Shown: piece by piece, positions 1 to 9,749 of the stretch | How positions within the stretch are numbered: position 1 is the stretch's first letter | How the letters are laid out: the number at the start of each line of letters is the position of its first letter | Assembly: GCA_963781035.1 (NCBI GenBank) | Contig: CAWAEN010000001.1 | Coordinates: 40,521-104,520 of the forward strand | Direction: 5' to 3' | Length of the DNA: 64,000 nucleotides | Source: SZUA-35 sp963781035 | Lineage (GTDB): Bacteria > Actinomycetota > Acidimicrobiia > Acidimicrobiales > SZUA-35 | Position numbers and translations under genes: made by a program | The notes under the pieces: generated by a model | What the model saw: only the letters and a program-made list of their open reading frames with translations | Told to the model about the DNA's origin: nothing | The model's database searches: none

Positions 1-2
1 GT

Positions 3-134
3 CTGATCCGCGGCGAGTCGGTCAACCCTCTGCAGTATCCCTTCCTCGCCATCCTCAGCGCCGCGCTCGGCGCCAGCGGGGCCCTGTTCGCCGACTGGTA
101 TCGACGCAAGGGCCTGCGCAGCCCGGCCAACTGA
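3..134 (+). CDS. C-terminal end of a membrane protein (partial)
   Basis: The reading frame is open from the window edge and stops at TGA 132-134, giving 43 residues. It has one hydrophobic stretch (YPFLAILSAALGASGALF) followed by a short basic tail (DWYRRKGLRSPAN). This looks like the last transmembrane helix and cytoplasmic end of a polytopic protein whose body lies before the window. The family cannot be named from this piece. It lies about 100 bases upstream of the RNase P RNA on the same strand. Confidence 0.55.
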   Translation: MIRGESVNPLQYPFLAILSAALGASGALFADWYRRKGLRSPAN

Positions 135-240
135 CGCGAGCTCCCGCGACTCTCGTTCTCCGTTGCGTTCTTCGCCGGCACGCGCAACATCGCGACGCAG
201 AAGGGAAGGCTCGGTTGCCGAGCCGCTAGTCTCGCCCGCT

Positions 241-612
<372 letters not shown>

Positions 613-627
613 AACCTCAACCGCTCC

Positions 628-714
628 TCATGGTTTCCGATGTGTATTGATCCGGAACTCGAGCGTGTTGCCGGAGGGGTCTTTGAACCAGACGATCTGG
701 TCCCGGTCTTCTCC
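628..714 (-). pseudogene. VOC (glyoxalase/bleomycin-resistance) family remnant
   Basis: Only the last 28 or so residues of a VOC fold protein are visible, with the run QIVWFKDPSGNTLEF. That string matches the final beta strand of this superfamily (W-F-x-D-P-x-G-N-x-L-E), which carries the metal-binding Glu. Upstream in the same frame the sequence no longer resembles the family. I infer a truncated gene whose front was deleted before the CNNM gene. It points toward rnpB. Confidence 0.5.
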
Positions 715-799
715 CACAGAGCGGCCAGATGTGATACATCTTGTGTCCGGCTGGGGCCTACCTGACGTAGACCCCATGGCCACGTGACCAGATGACCAG

Positions 800-1844
800 A
801 TGACTACAACGCACATCGCCTCTTGGATAGGGATTGCAATTTGTCTCAGCCAGTCGGCGATGTTTTCCGGCCTCAATCTGGCATTCTTCTCCGTCACCCG
901 CATGCGGCTCGAGTCCGAAGCCGAGCAGGAGAACGCCGCCGCCGTACGCATCCTCAGGCTGCGCAGCGACGCCAACTTCCTGTTGTGCACGATCCTGTGG
1001 GGAAATGTCGGTGTCAACGTGCTGTTGGCGCTGCTGAGCGAGTCCGTGCTGGCCGGCGTCGGCGGCTTCGTGTTCTCTACCGTCGGCATCACGATCTTCG
1101 GCGAAATCGGGCCACAGGCCTACTTCTCGCGCCACGCGTTGCGAATGGGTTCGCTGTTCACGCCGGTCATCAGGTTCTACCAGGTCCTGTTGTTCCCCGT
1201 TGCCAAACCGAGCTCGCTGATACTCGACGGCTGGGTCGGACCGGAAGGCCCGAACTTCATGGGCCGGAGCGCGACGTCGAGATAATTCTGCAAAAACACA
1301 TCATCGAGGACGATTCGGAGATCGGTGCCGCCGAGGGGCGTGGTGCGTTGAACTTCCTCGATCTCGATGACCGCCTGGTCTCGCGCGAGGGGGCCCGCTC
1401 GACCCGGAAACGATTTTCGAGCTGCCGTCGAAACTCGACCTTCCGCTGATCCCAGACTTGGAATCCGCAGAGGGCGAGGCGTTCATCGAGCGCTTGAAGG
1501 GGATCAACAAGAAGTGGATCGTGCTCACCGACGAGAACGGTGATCCGTTGCTGGTGCTCGATGCCGAGGCGTTTGTCTTCAAACTCTTCGCCGACCGCGC
1601 TGACATGGACGTGTACGAATTCGCTCACCGGCCAATCGTCGTCGCCGACCCGAATGCCACAATCGAGAACGTGCTCGACCTCTTCGTCGTCGACGCCGAA
1701 CACCGCAACGATCGCGTGATCGATCACGACGTGATCCTGTTCTGGGCGCCGGACAGCAAGCGGATCATCACCGGTGCCGACATTCTCGGGCGCCTGCTCC
1801 AGGGGATCGTCCGACGCATCGAGCCGGACGAGGCGGACGGGTAA
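800..1844 (+). CDS. CNNM-domain (DUF21) membrane protein with CBS pair, frameshifted
   Basis: The protein belongs to the CNNM/CorC-HlyC group, membrane proteins linked to magnesium or divalent-cation transport. The N-terminal part (about 155 residues) has three or four hydrophobic helices, with MFSGLNLAFFSVTRMRLE matching the start of the DUF21 domain. The C-terminal 128 residues are a CBS-like pair (KWIVLTDENGDPLLVLDAE, then HRPIVVADPNATIENVLDLF). These parts lie in three frames, with shifts near 1270 and near 1390, the second in a G-run. In the intermediate frame the text ILQKHIIEDDSEIGAAE continues the family sequence, so the gene is probably intact in the organism. No downstream hemolysin-type transporter-associated domain is seen. 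Confidence 0.6.
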
Positions 1845-2094
1845 CGGCGGTGGCATCTGTGCTGGGACACTCCCCGGAAGAATGCCTCCGAACGTACGCC
1901 CACTGGTGGCCGGTGAACATGAGCCGATCCGCACCGCGGCGGCCAGCCGGGGCCGAACCAGGGCGAGCCGCGGACCTATTCGCGTGACTCGGCGACACCG
2001 CGATCGAGTCGTAGCCGTTGTCCGCGGGACGCAGGCGGCGGAAGCGCCTGCCGGTACCCGGCCCACGGCCAACTCACCGCAACCACACGCCTCT

Positions 2095-2649
2095 TCATCT
2101 GGGATCGGGCAGGCCATCCAGTGCGAGCGCCGCGTTGGTGTACCGGCCGTCGTCGGTGACCTCACGCCCGAACCAGGTGGGCGGCTCGAATGCGGCGAGC
2201 GCCTCGGAGGAGCCGAACTCCACTTCGGCCAAGACGAGCCCGTCGAGGCCACCGCTGAACACGTCGAGTTCGATGACCTGCTCGTCGAACGGGATGCGGT
2301 GGCGGACCTTGACCACGCGTCGCCCCTCGGTGTGAGGCCATGCGGCATCGAACTGTTCACGGTCGATCGTCCATTCGAGTTCGGTCCGCTCGGCGCCGCC
2401 GCCGGCCTTCACCGTGAGCGTGAATCCCTCCGCTCCGGCATCGCGCACCCGCACCGATGCCTGCTCCCTGGCGGCGAGGTACCCCTGACGCATCTCGGTG
2501 TTGTCGGACAGATCGATGCCTGCCGGGATGGCATCGATGAGGAACTTGCGCTCTCGTTCGATGGTGGACGCCGGCGCCGTCGGGCCGTCGTCTCGGGCCG
2601 ATCGCGAGTGCTGCAATTCCTCCCGTCGGCAGTTCGGGTCCGGCACTTC
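2095..2649 (-). CDS. CYTH domain protein (triphosphate tunnel fold)
   Basis: CYTH proteins (class IV adenylate cyclase, thiamine triphosphatase, inorganic triphosphatase) fold into a tunnel that holds a triphosphate. The signature ExExK is visible as IERERKFL, and acidic strands alternate downstream (ELEWTIDREQFD, VIELDVFSGGLDGLVLAEVEF), as in the family. The domain starts near residue 70 of the open frame and I see no ATG, GTG or TTG just before it, so the start is uncertain. A CHAD domain is directly upstream on the same strand. CYTH and CHAD are often neighbours or fused and both bind polyphosphate, so a single CHAD-CYTH protein broken by an indel near 2650 is possible. The substrate cannot be told. 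Confidence 0.65.
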   Translation of the reverse strand, partial: EVPDPNCRREELQHSRSARDDGPTAPASTIERERKFLIDAIPAGIDLSDNTEMRQGYLAAREQASVRVRDAGAEGFTLTVKAGGGAERTELEWTIDREQFDAAWPHTEGRRVVKVRHRIPFDEQVIELDVFSGGLDGLVLAEVEFGSSEALAAFEPPTWFGREVTDDGRYTNAALALDGLPDPR

Positions 2650-3574
2650 TGGTGGCTCGCCAGTAGGCAGTGATCCTGGAGCTGAACTCCGAGGGGCGCT
2701 CGGCATAGATGGCCATGCCTGTTCGCAACGCCGGCATTCGGAGTTCACGTTGCTGGTCGAGCGCCACGCGACGCGCATGGTCGACGATGTCAGGGGTGCC
2801 GTAACGATCGGGATCGGCGTCGAGCGACTCGACGAGGACGGCGAGGTCGTGGTCGTCGCCCAGTGCGTCGGCGAGCCGGTCGAGTTCGTCGATCAGGGGT
2901 GCCGATCATGCTCGGCGAGGCCTTCCGCAGGAGGCGCAACTGGTACCACAGGTGTTTCACCGACTTGCGCCACTCGTGCATGTGCTCGTCGTTGGCATCG
3001 TTCTGTGCCGTTCGCAGAGCACGGCGTCCGCGACGGTAGGTGGCCGTCAAGCCGTCGGCGATCGCGTCGATTCCGCCGGTCGAGTTTCCGCCCGCTGCCC
3101 GGTCCCTGGCCTCGTCGAGCAGGTTGCGGGCGTCGACGATTCGGTCATCACCGGCTTCGATCGCACCGGTCACCTCGGCCGCGAGGACTGCCTGTCGGTT
3201 GCGGACCGGCTCGAGTCGATCGTCGAGGTCGTGAGCGCCCAGGAGCGTGTCGAGCGTTGCGAGGAGCGCGTGGGCGTCGCGCATCGCCGAGAGCTGGTTG
3301 GCGGCATCGCGCACGGTCGGTCGAACGGTCGGAACTCGTCTCCGAGCGCTGATTGTACCAGTCGGGCGAGCCCGCGAGCCTCCTTGCAGCGCTTGCGGAC
3401 GTCGTGCACGGCAGTCTCGACGTCGGCCGAGCCAGCGATCACGGCGTCGAGCAGTTCGATCGCGTCACCGAGACGTTCGACCGCGACGCGGCGAACCTCC
3501 CGCTTCACGGCCTTCATCGGATCAAACACGTATCCCATCGCTGCCAGTGAAACCGCCACACGATGCCGGGTCAA
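2650..3574 (-). CDS. CHAD domain protein, frameshifted
   Basis: CHAD is a helical domain with conserved histidines and basic residues that binds polyphosphate. The opening (MKAVKREVRRVAVERLGDAI, then VHDVRKRCKEARGLARLV) and the second half (HEWRKSVKHLWYQLRLL) carry the family pattern of H-x-x-R-K repeated twice. The end (MAIYAERPSEFSSRITAYWRA) also fits. These parts lie in different frames, with breaks near 3320 and 2910, so the sequence as given does not encode the whole protein. The start chosen is the open-frame start (GTG/ATG class) at 3574; the methionine of MGYVFDPMKAV about 12 codons later is an alternative. Polyphosphate enzymes elsewhere in the window (PPK2, PpgK) fit a polyphosphate-using host. 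Confidence 0.6.
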
Positions 3575-3982
3575 ACGTGACGAGGCGTCGACTCTTCAGG
3601 GCGAAACCTCGGGTCCGCCTTGCGGGATGTCGCAACGTCGGTTGACAACGGAACTCGACATCGGGGAACTCCTGTGACCGACGAAGTGGCCATCGACGCA
3701 TCTGTCGCGAACGTCTGCCGTCGGCCCAAGAAGTTGACCAAGGGCCGTCTACACACTTGAGCAGGTACGGCCCGCCGTGGCCGCCCCGGCCGAGTATTGT
3801 CCTTTCTCGCGCACCAACTGAGCGCTGAGTCGAATCAAGGATCGGGTATGTCGATTGAGGCGGAGGCTGCCTTCCATGGCAGAAACCAGAACGCGGTTGC
3901 CGGCGCTCAGCGTCGGATCCCGGGACCAGTAGCAGGAGTTCGAGTCAACGAGAGGTACCACCGCGCTCGGCATGCCGCGGGT
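3575..3982. other. Intergenic, no gene recognised
   Basis: This stretch lies between the start of the CHAD gene (leftward) and the decayed GMC gene (rightward), so it should hold two divergent promoters. Short open frames are present but none has a recognisable motif. No clear -10/-35 boxes, palindromes or RNA could be named. Confidence 0.4.
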
Positions 3983-5640
3983 GTGGACGATGCCGTGGCG
4001 ACTGCGTCTCGTTTCGTGATCATCGACCTGTTCGAAGAAGGAACGCCTCGCCACTTCTACGATGTCGTGATCGTCGGAACCGGGCCGGCGGGTATCACCG
4101 TCGCAAACGAGCTTTCCGGCAGCGGACTCTCGGTCGGAGCGCTGGAAAGTGGTGGGCGGACCACGCGGCCATTGACCGATCGGCTTCGTGCGACGGTCAG
4201 TGAAGGCATCGAGATCAAGGAGCACTCTCGCGAGCGTGTTTCGGCGGCACCTCCACGACATGGGCGACGCTGTCACGCCCGCTTTCGCCCGCCAATCTCA
4301 ACGGCGAGAACGGTGGCGACCGATGGCCCATCGACTACGAGGAAGCCGAGCCGTTCTATAGCGTGGCGTCGGAACGCTACGGGTTCCCTTCGCTCGAGGC
4401 GTTCGACGACTCGCGGGTTCGACGGTGTGCGGGCACGGAGTGAGTTCGCTCCAGAGTGGGAGCTACTCACCGAACGCCTCTACCTCGCCCCCCGCAAGGC
4501 ACCCAACTTCGCCGCCGAGCACCGCGACACGTTCGGCAGAGAAGGTACCGATGCGATCCTCGGTGCCACAGCCGTCAGCCTGGAGGCGGACGGCAGCGGT
4601 GCGGTGACATCGGTTCGCTACCGCGACCCATGGGGAACCACCGCCAGGTCGAGTGCGGCCGAGTCGTCCTCGCCTGCGGAGGGATCGAGAATGCTCGCCC
4701 TGCTCTTGCGTCCAAGAACCAGTGCCCGGATGGTCTGGGTAATCAGTACGACCAGGTTGGTCGCTACATGATGAACCATCCGGACGCTGTCGGCGAGGTG
4801 ATCCTCGACACACCCCTGTGCGAGAAGTGCCACATCTCTTCGGATGCATGGTTGGCGGTAGGCTGGGTATGCGTTTCTACACCTACGCGACGGCGTTGGG
4901 CTTCTCGACAGCTCATCCGATTCGAGCCGGCTGTTCCGTGGTCAGACCGCCGTGGCATCGAGGCCTTCTTGACGGTGATGAAACGATCGAGCGTGCTACT
5001 CGATCTGTTCGCAAAGCGCCAGCACGGCAAGGTCGCTTCTTTGCGCGATTACGCAGAGACCGGAGACGAATCAGATCTGCAGAACTGCGCGAAAGGCGGG
5101 ACGAGATTGGGCGTCAGCTCGTGTGGGCAATGGCCAAGGACAGCCCGTGGATCGCGAGCTATCTCTACTATCGCCTGCGTCGTTCCGCCTCGCCGCAGGT
5201 CACTCGCGTGCGGCTGCGCGACTTCATGGAGATGGAGCCGGATCCACAGAACCGAGTGACGTTGTCCACTTCGCTCGACGAACACGGCGAACCTCTCGCC
5301 GATGTCGCCCATGCCTGCGGTCCCCGTGATCGTCTTTCGATGACCACTCTGCAACAAGCGCTGTCGCACGAATTGAAGCGGTTGAATGCGGGACGCCTGG
5401 TCGACCCTCTGGGAGACGTCGACCCTTGGCCCATCGACCGTGACGCCTCACACCACATGGGCACGACTCGTATGGGTTCCGACCTCGCGACGTCGGTGGT
5501 CGATGCAGACTGCAGGCTCCACGGCAGCCCCAACACCTTCGTTGCCGGGAGCTCGGTGTTCACCACGAGCGGCTGAGCCAATCCGACTTTCACCATCGTT
5601 GCCCTTGCAGTGAGGCTCGCGGCCCACATCCGAAGCGACG
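3983..5640 (+). pseudogene. GMC-family FAD oxidoreductase, decayed
   Basis: The N-terminus has the dinucleotide fold DVVIVGTGPAGITVANEL, which binds FAD. The middle holds VVLACGGIENARPALAS, typical of the sugar/alcohol GMC oxidoreductases. The C-terminus has DASHHMGTTRMG and the closing GSSVFTTSG motif. These parts lie in at least three frames. In addition an in-frame TGA at 5575 interrupts the conserved end: the codons after it still read ANPTFTIVALAVRLA, which is the usual family continuation. The combination of indels and a stop within a conserved motif argues for a pseudogene, although consensus error could explain part of it. A second decayed oxidoreductase follows directly. The start is approximate (GTG near 3983). 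Confidence 0.65.
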
Positions 5641-5689
5641 CAGGCCGTGCCCCTTCGCCGTCGTTGAGGATCGGCTCGGCGAGACCGAC

Positions 5690-6665
5690 AATTGCCACCG
5701 AGGCGGCTGCAGAAGACGTCAAACGTGTGCTCGTTGTAGGAGCCGGGGATCGAGCGCGAAGCGAGCGGTGATTCCTGCGCTGCAACTCTCGAGCGACAGG
5801 TACAGCATCGAAGCGGTCGTTGCTCAATCCCGTGGCCAATTTCCGTGAACGGAGTCGACTACCAAGTTCGCGTCCATCGACGATGTGAACAGCGACACGC
5901 TCGACGGGATCGATCTGATCTACATCGGCGTGGCGAAGCGGGCCTCAGGAGCCACGATCGAGCGTCTCGTCGATCTCGCCGGAGACGACGTCACATTCCT
6001 GGTGGACACACCGGTGCTCAACATCGCCCATCTTGCGAAAGGCAGAGCACTCGTCGGCCGCCCACTTCGTGGGCGGCCGAAGACTGTGCAACGTTGCCGT
6101 GGCTCGGCGTCATCGACGCCGCCGTCGCCGCCGGACGATGCGGCCCACCGGTAGAACTGTTGCTCGATCGATCGGCGTACCGCTACCACGGCTTCGCAAT
6201 GATGCGGAGAATCCCTCAGATCCCCACTGCGGGCGGCCAGGAAACGCAACCTTCCGAAGGGTTCTCGCTTTGATGTTCGAATGGCCAACGGCACCCTGGC
6301 GTCATTGGTCACGCCACCCGCAACTACGAGTCCGGACACTTCCAGGGATCCGTCACGAGCGACGGAGCCGTCATCAGCGATGACCCCTCGGTAGCGACCG
6401 ATGGACTGCTGTTGGCGCCGATCGTCGAGGCCGGATGGTGCCAAGGCTTCGACCTTGGCGGCATCACCATACAACTCGACCATTCCGAGCAGCTGGCTGC
6501 CGGCGGCGGGCTGGCAATCCGAGTCGGTCACCCAGCGCATGGACGACCTCAAGCGTGCTGGCTTGGTGCGAATGCTGCTCGACATCGATGAAGAAGCGCG
6601 GCGGCTACGCGGTCGAGGATGCGCTCGACGACATGATCATCGACGCCGCCATGCTGCGAGTAGGA
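5690..6665 (+). pseudogene. Gfo/Idh/MocA-like oxidoreductase, decayed
   Basis: Readable segments in different frames are RVLVVGAGDRA near 5730 (nucleotide-binding loop), IDLIYIGVAKRASGATIERLVDLAG and VTFLVDTPVL near 5930 (the part after the cofactor fold), and DALDDMIIDAAML near 6630. Together they resemble NAD(P)-dependent oxidoreductases of the Gfo/Idh/MocA group, but no complete frame exists. The gene lies directly after the decayed GMC gene on the same strand, and sugar-oxidising GMC and Gfo/Idh genes often sit together, so they may have formed one unit. Family assignment is tentative. Confidence 0.4.
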
Positions 6666-6934
6666 CGATGGCGCTCGAGTCCAGCGACATCAGTGGCCTC
6701 GCCGCTCGTGCGCCGTGCCATCACGGCGACTCGGCGGTGAGCTCGAGTCGATCGCCAACGACCCTGGTCTTCGGCCGGGAGATAGACCGTGAGCGGCAAG
6801 GAAATCGTGGCCGCGAGAGCCTCCGCATCAGGTGCGACGATCTCTTGGGCGGATCTTCTATTGCCTTTCCTCGAGCGGTCGGCCACCATGGGCGGTGCGT
6901 GGGACCGATCAGCGGTCTCGGATGGAGGACCAAA

Positions 6935-7204
6935 ATGTCAAGGACCACGAAATTGGCCAGCAAAGAAATTAGGAGCACGTCAGGTCGGAGGTCGCGACTC
7001 GCCGTTGGCTTCGGGACCGCGGTCGTCGCAGCGATGGCGATGGTGGCACTTCCGGCTTCGGCCGGTAGCGGTCACGTGAATGATCAAGGCGTCAAGATCT
7101 CCAAGGTTCACATCTGCGTGAACGGCGGAAACACGATGCTCACCAGCCAAGCCAACGCTGCTGCACTCATCGGGTCCGGGGTGGCAACGAAGGGCGTTTG
7201 CTAG
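6935..7204 (+). CDS. Small secreted protein
   Basis: An 89-residue product starting at ATG 6935, with GGAGG about 7 bases upstream. Residues about 18-43 form a signal peptide: a basic start (SGRRSRLAV), a hydrophobic core (GFGTAVVAAMAMVALP) and a likely cleavage after ASA. The mature part is about 45 residues with two cysteines (VHICVNGG and the terminal GVC), which could form one disulfide. I recognise no family. It converges on the TauD-type gene, 15 bases away. Confidence 0.6.
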   Translation: MSRTTKLASKEIRSTSGRRSRLAVGFGTAVVAAMAMVALPASAGSGHVNDQGVKISKVHICVNGGNTMLTSQANAAALIGSGVATKGVC

Positions 7205-7219
7205 GCCTCTTGGCCACCC

Positions 7220-8044
7220 TCACATCCTGGCGTCGGTGGCGACGGCGACGCGGTGCATCACGCGTCGGTCTGGCAGGTAGTCGGCGACGGCGTAGTGCTG
7301 CGTTGCTCGGTTGTCCCAGATCGCGAGCGTGCCCGGCTCCCACCGCAGGCGCATGTGGAACTCGGGCCTGTTGATCAGGTCGAACAGCATGGTGAGCAAC
7401 CGAGCACTCTCGGGCGCGCTGGCGCCGATGATCCAGCGGGTGAACGACTCGCTGACGTTCACATACGGCCGTCCCGTGACCGGATGGTGATCGATCACCG
7501 GATGCACTGCCGACCCGGCGGCGACGATCGCTTCGTCGATGCCGCCGTCGCCGCCTGACCGATACGCCGGTGTGCGGAACGCCCCCATGTCGTGAACGGC
7601 CTCCAATTGCTCGAGATCGGTCCGCAGCCCGGGATCGAGCCGATCGTGCACGGCGTACATGTTCGCCCAGAGCGTGTCACCACCGGTCGGAGGCACGACC
7701 ATCGCTTGGAGAATCGACGCGAACGGAGCGATCGACTTGTAGGTCATGTCGGCGTGCCACTCGGCTGCGTCCGGCGCCATGTCACCCCACCAGTCGAGGA
7801 CGACGACGTCGTCACTTTCGGGGTGCGTCTGATAGCTGTGATGACGGGCACCGAGGTCGCCCAACTGGCGACCGAGCGCCACCATCTCGGTCGGGGCCAG
7901 GCCGGCACCACGGATCACGAGGACCTGGTGGTCGATCAGCGCCTCGTGGAGCGCGTCTCCGACATCGGGCGATCGCAGATCGACGCCCGAGAGCTCGGCA
8001 CCGATCGCTCGGGTGATGGGATGGATTTCAGCCGACGTGGTCAT
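7220..8044 (-). CDS. TauD/TfdA family Fe(II)/2-oxoglutarate dioxygenase
   Basis: A 274-residue enzyme, the usual length of the family. TauD/TfdA enzymes use Fe(II), oxygen and 2-oxoglutarate to hydroxylate a substrate such as taurine or an aryloxyacetate. The first iron ligands are in WHADMTY (H-x-D) and the distal histidine is in RATQHYAV, followed by the Arg-rich end (YLPDRRVMHRVAV) that binds 2-oxoglutarate. The N-terminus (ITRAIGAELSGVDLRSPD) is characteristic of the group. No taurine transporter is nearby, so taurine is not a supported substrate. It is a single gene transcribed toward the small secreted protein. Confidence 0.9.
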   Translation of the reverse strand: MTTSAEIHPITRAIGAELSGVDLRSPDVGDALHEALIDHQVLVIRGAGLAPTEMVALGRQLGDLGARHHSYQTHPESDDVVVLDWWGDMAPDAAEWHADMTYKSIAPFASILQAMVVPPTGGDTLWANMYAVHDRLDPGLRTDLEQLEAVHDMGAFRTPAYRSGGDGGIDEAIVAAGSAVHPVIDHHPVTGRPYVNVSESFTRWIIGASAPESARLLTMLFDLINRPEFHMRLRWEPGTLAIWDNRATQHYAVADYLPDRRVMHRVAVATDARM

Positions 8045-8168
8045 CGGCTGCGCACACTACGCACCAACCGAGCCCAACGCCACCTGGTACTGCTGCGCCA
8101 CCTGTACTGCGGAACTGAGCCCTCAGTTCTGAGGCTTCAGTGCCGCAAATCGGAAGGGTGCCGGCAGA

Positions 8169-8501
8169 TCAGTCGATCGGCAGGCGGGCGAAGATCTCGA
8201 CCTTCGCGTCCTCGAACTCGTCCTGGGTGATGTCGCCGTTCTCGAGCTGCTTGTGCACGGCCTCGATCAACTCGAGCAGTTCGGGAGCGCTGAGCTCCCC
8301 TTTGCCGTCGAGCATGTCGGCGACGACACTGGTGCTGGCCTCGATGACTTCGACGTCTGACCCACCCTCGAGATCGGCGGTGGGTGCCGGACCGAACGGA
8401 TCGTTCGTATTGCCCTGACGAGCGGCCTGCTTGGCAGCCTTCTTGGCCGCCTTGGCCCGATCGCGCTGGAGTTTTGCGAAGCTGGAACGTTGCTTACCCA
8501 T
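8169..8501 (-). CDS. Conserved small protein with SHOCT-like C-terminus
   Basis: A 110-residue soluble protein. The first 30 residues are rich in Lys, Ala and Arg (KLQRDRAKAAKKAAKQAARQ) and may bind nucleic acid. The C-terminal 50 residues (LLELIEAVHKQLENGDITQDEFEDAKVEIFARL) resemble the short SHOCT helix pair, in which a G-x-I-T-x-E-E-F motif is usual. Function unknown. A start at ATG 8501 is preceded by GGGAGCTCCC, a plausible ribosome site. Confidence 0.65.
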   Translation of the reverse strand: MGKQRSSFAKLQRDRAKAAKKAAKQAARQGNTNDPFGPAPTADLEGGSDVEVIEASTSVVADMLDGKGELSAPELLELIEAVHKQLENGDITQDEFEDAKVEIFARLPID

Positions 8502-8684
8502 TGGGGAGCTCCCTTGTGTCGGCTCGACCCGAACGTCAGCTGCTGCTGAGGTGATGACGGATCACATCGTGAATCAGTTCACGAAAGAGTGCGACCCTCA
8601 AGACTAGGGCGAGAACATGCCCTTGCCTCGCCATGTGGCGCCTGACCGGTGCTTCTGCTCAAGTTCTTCACCCTGGCAGCCGGG

Positions 8685-9260
8685 TCATTCAACGAGGTGA
8701 TCGACCCGGTTGAATGCGTGCAGCGACGGGCCGCGGCTCGACACTTCGATCGTCGAGATGGATGCCTGTGCGACGTGGCTTCGCCACGACATCCCGATCC
8801 CCACTCCGAGTGCCCACGCCACCGAAGCCTTGATCGGGGACACGTGCGAGAAGAGGACGATGTCGTGTTCTCGGGCCGTTTCGGCGAGTCGATCGAGGAA
8901 CCCTCCAACCCGGTCGGCCAGCTCCTGGAGCGATTCGCCGTTCGGCGGGGCGAAATCCGGATTCCGCCGCCACTCCCCCAACGTCTCGACCGGGATGTCG
9001 CTCATCGAGGTGAGATCGAAGTCCCCGTAGTCGAGCTCGATCAGCGATCCATCGACGGCGATGTCGCTGCTGTACGCCTGCGCCGTCTCGACACATCGCT
9101 GCAAGGGCGACGAGTAGACGAGTGCGTTCGCCGGCAGGGCCGTGGCGATCTGTGCCGCCTGTCGGCGACCGAACGCATCCAGGGGCGGGTCAGCTCGTCC
9201 GAGGAGCAAACCGGACGCATTGGCCTCGGTTCGACCGTGACGGCACACGTAGATCGTCAC
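8685..9260 (-). CDS. Histidine phosphatase family protein
   Basis: A 191-residue phosphatase of the phosphoglycerate-mutase-like superfamily. The catalytic phospho-histidine is in YVCRHGRTEAN, and the second histidine is in VLFSHVSPIKA. Arg in LQRCVETAQ and Glu in the strand after it complete the pocket. The start chosen is GTG 9260 because the N-terminal strand begins there and it overlaps the upstream gene's stop by four bases (GTGA), indicating translational coupling. The substrate is unknown. In many actinobacteria a zinc-ribbon gene, an RNase H/phosphatase gene and rnpB lie close together; a similar order is seen here, though rnpB is 8 kb away. Confidence 0.85.
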   Translation of the reverse strand: MTIYVCRHGRTEANASGLLLGRADPPLDAFGRRQAAQIATALPANALVYSSPLQRCVETAQAYSSDIAVDGSLIELDYGDFDLTSMSDIPVETLGEWRRNPDFAPPNGESLQELADRVGGFLDRLAETAREHDIVLFSHVSPIKASVAWALGVGIGMSWRSHVAQASISTIEVSSRGPSLHAFNRVDHLVE

Positions 9261-9739
9261 GACAGAACGCTCCGATCCAGCTGCCCCGTACGCACGAGGC
9301 GCTGCCGGTTCGATGGATCGTCGAGTCGGTAGCGACCATGAGCCCACCAGGCGACGGCCAGGGCGATCAGCTCGAGAACGACTCCGGTGATCAGCGGTCG
9401 ATCGAACTCCGGAAGGGAACGCTCGCCGAAATCGAGACCGAATGCAGGCCACCAGAAGAGCTCCGTCCTCGTCCAGCTTCCGTCAAGCACGAGATGCACG
9501 AACAACCCGATCGGAACTCCCAACAGGCGACGACGAACGAGACGTCGCTGCTGTGTGGCCAGCATGACGACGGTCATCGCGGCGACGGCCCCCAGCAACG
9601 TGTGGAGCATGTTCGGGCCGGTCACGACCTCGGCGATCGGCAGCAGCGCTCCGAGGGCAACGAGTCGGTAGTCGATCATCGGGCTGCGGAACACCTCGGC
9701 GACGAGCACCGGGGCGAGCACGAGGAACCAGATCAGCAC
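9257..9739 (-). CDS. Integral membrane protein, DUF457-like
   Basis: A 160-residue protein with four hydrophobic segments (MLIWFLVLAPVLVAEVF, LVALGALLPIAEVV, LLGAVAAMTVVMLA, LITGVVLELIALAVAWWA). The motif GPNMLHTLLG and HLVLDGSW, each with a histidine or aspartate near the membrane, resemble the membrane-bound metal-dependent hydrolase group (DUF457, YdjM-like). Catalytic activity in this group is not established. It overlaps the histidine phosphatase by four bases and follows the zinc-ribbon gene by ten bases, so the three are probably one transcript. Confidence 0.7.
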   Translation of the reverse strand: MLIWFLVLAPVLVAEVFRSPMIDYRLVALGALLPIAEVVTGPNMLHTLLGAVAAMTVVMLATQQRRLVRRRLLGVPIGLFVHLVLDGSWTRTELFWWPAFGLDFGERSLPEFDRPLITGVVLELIALAVAWWAHGRYRLDDPSNRQRLVRTGQLDRSVLS

Positions 9740-9749
9740 TGCGTGCGCT

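Noticed and set aside
1257..2360. Minus-strand 367-codon frame over the CNNM and CYTH genes
   Set aside because: It has no motif and conflicts with the CNNM/CBS and CYTH assignments.
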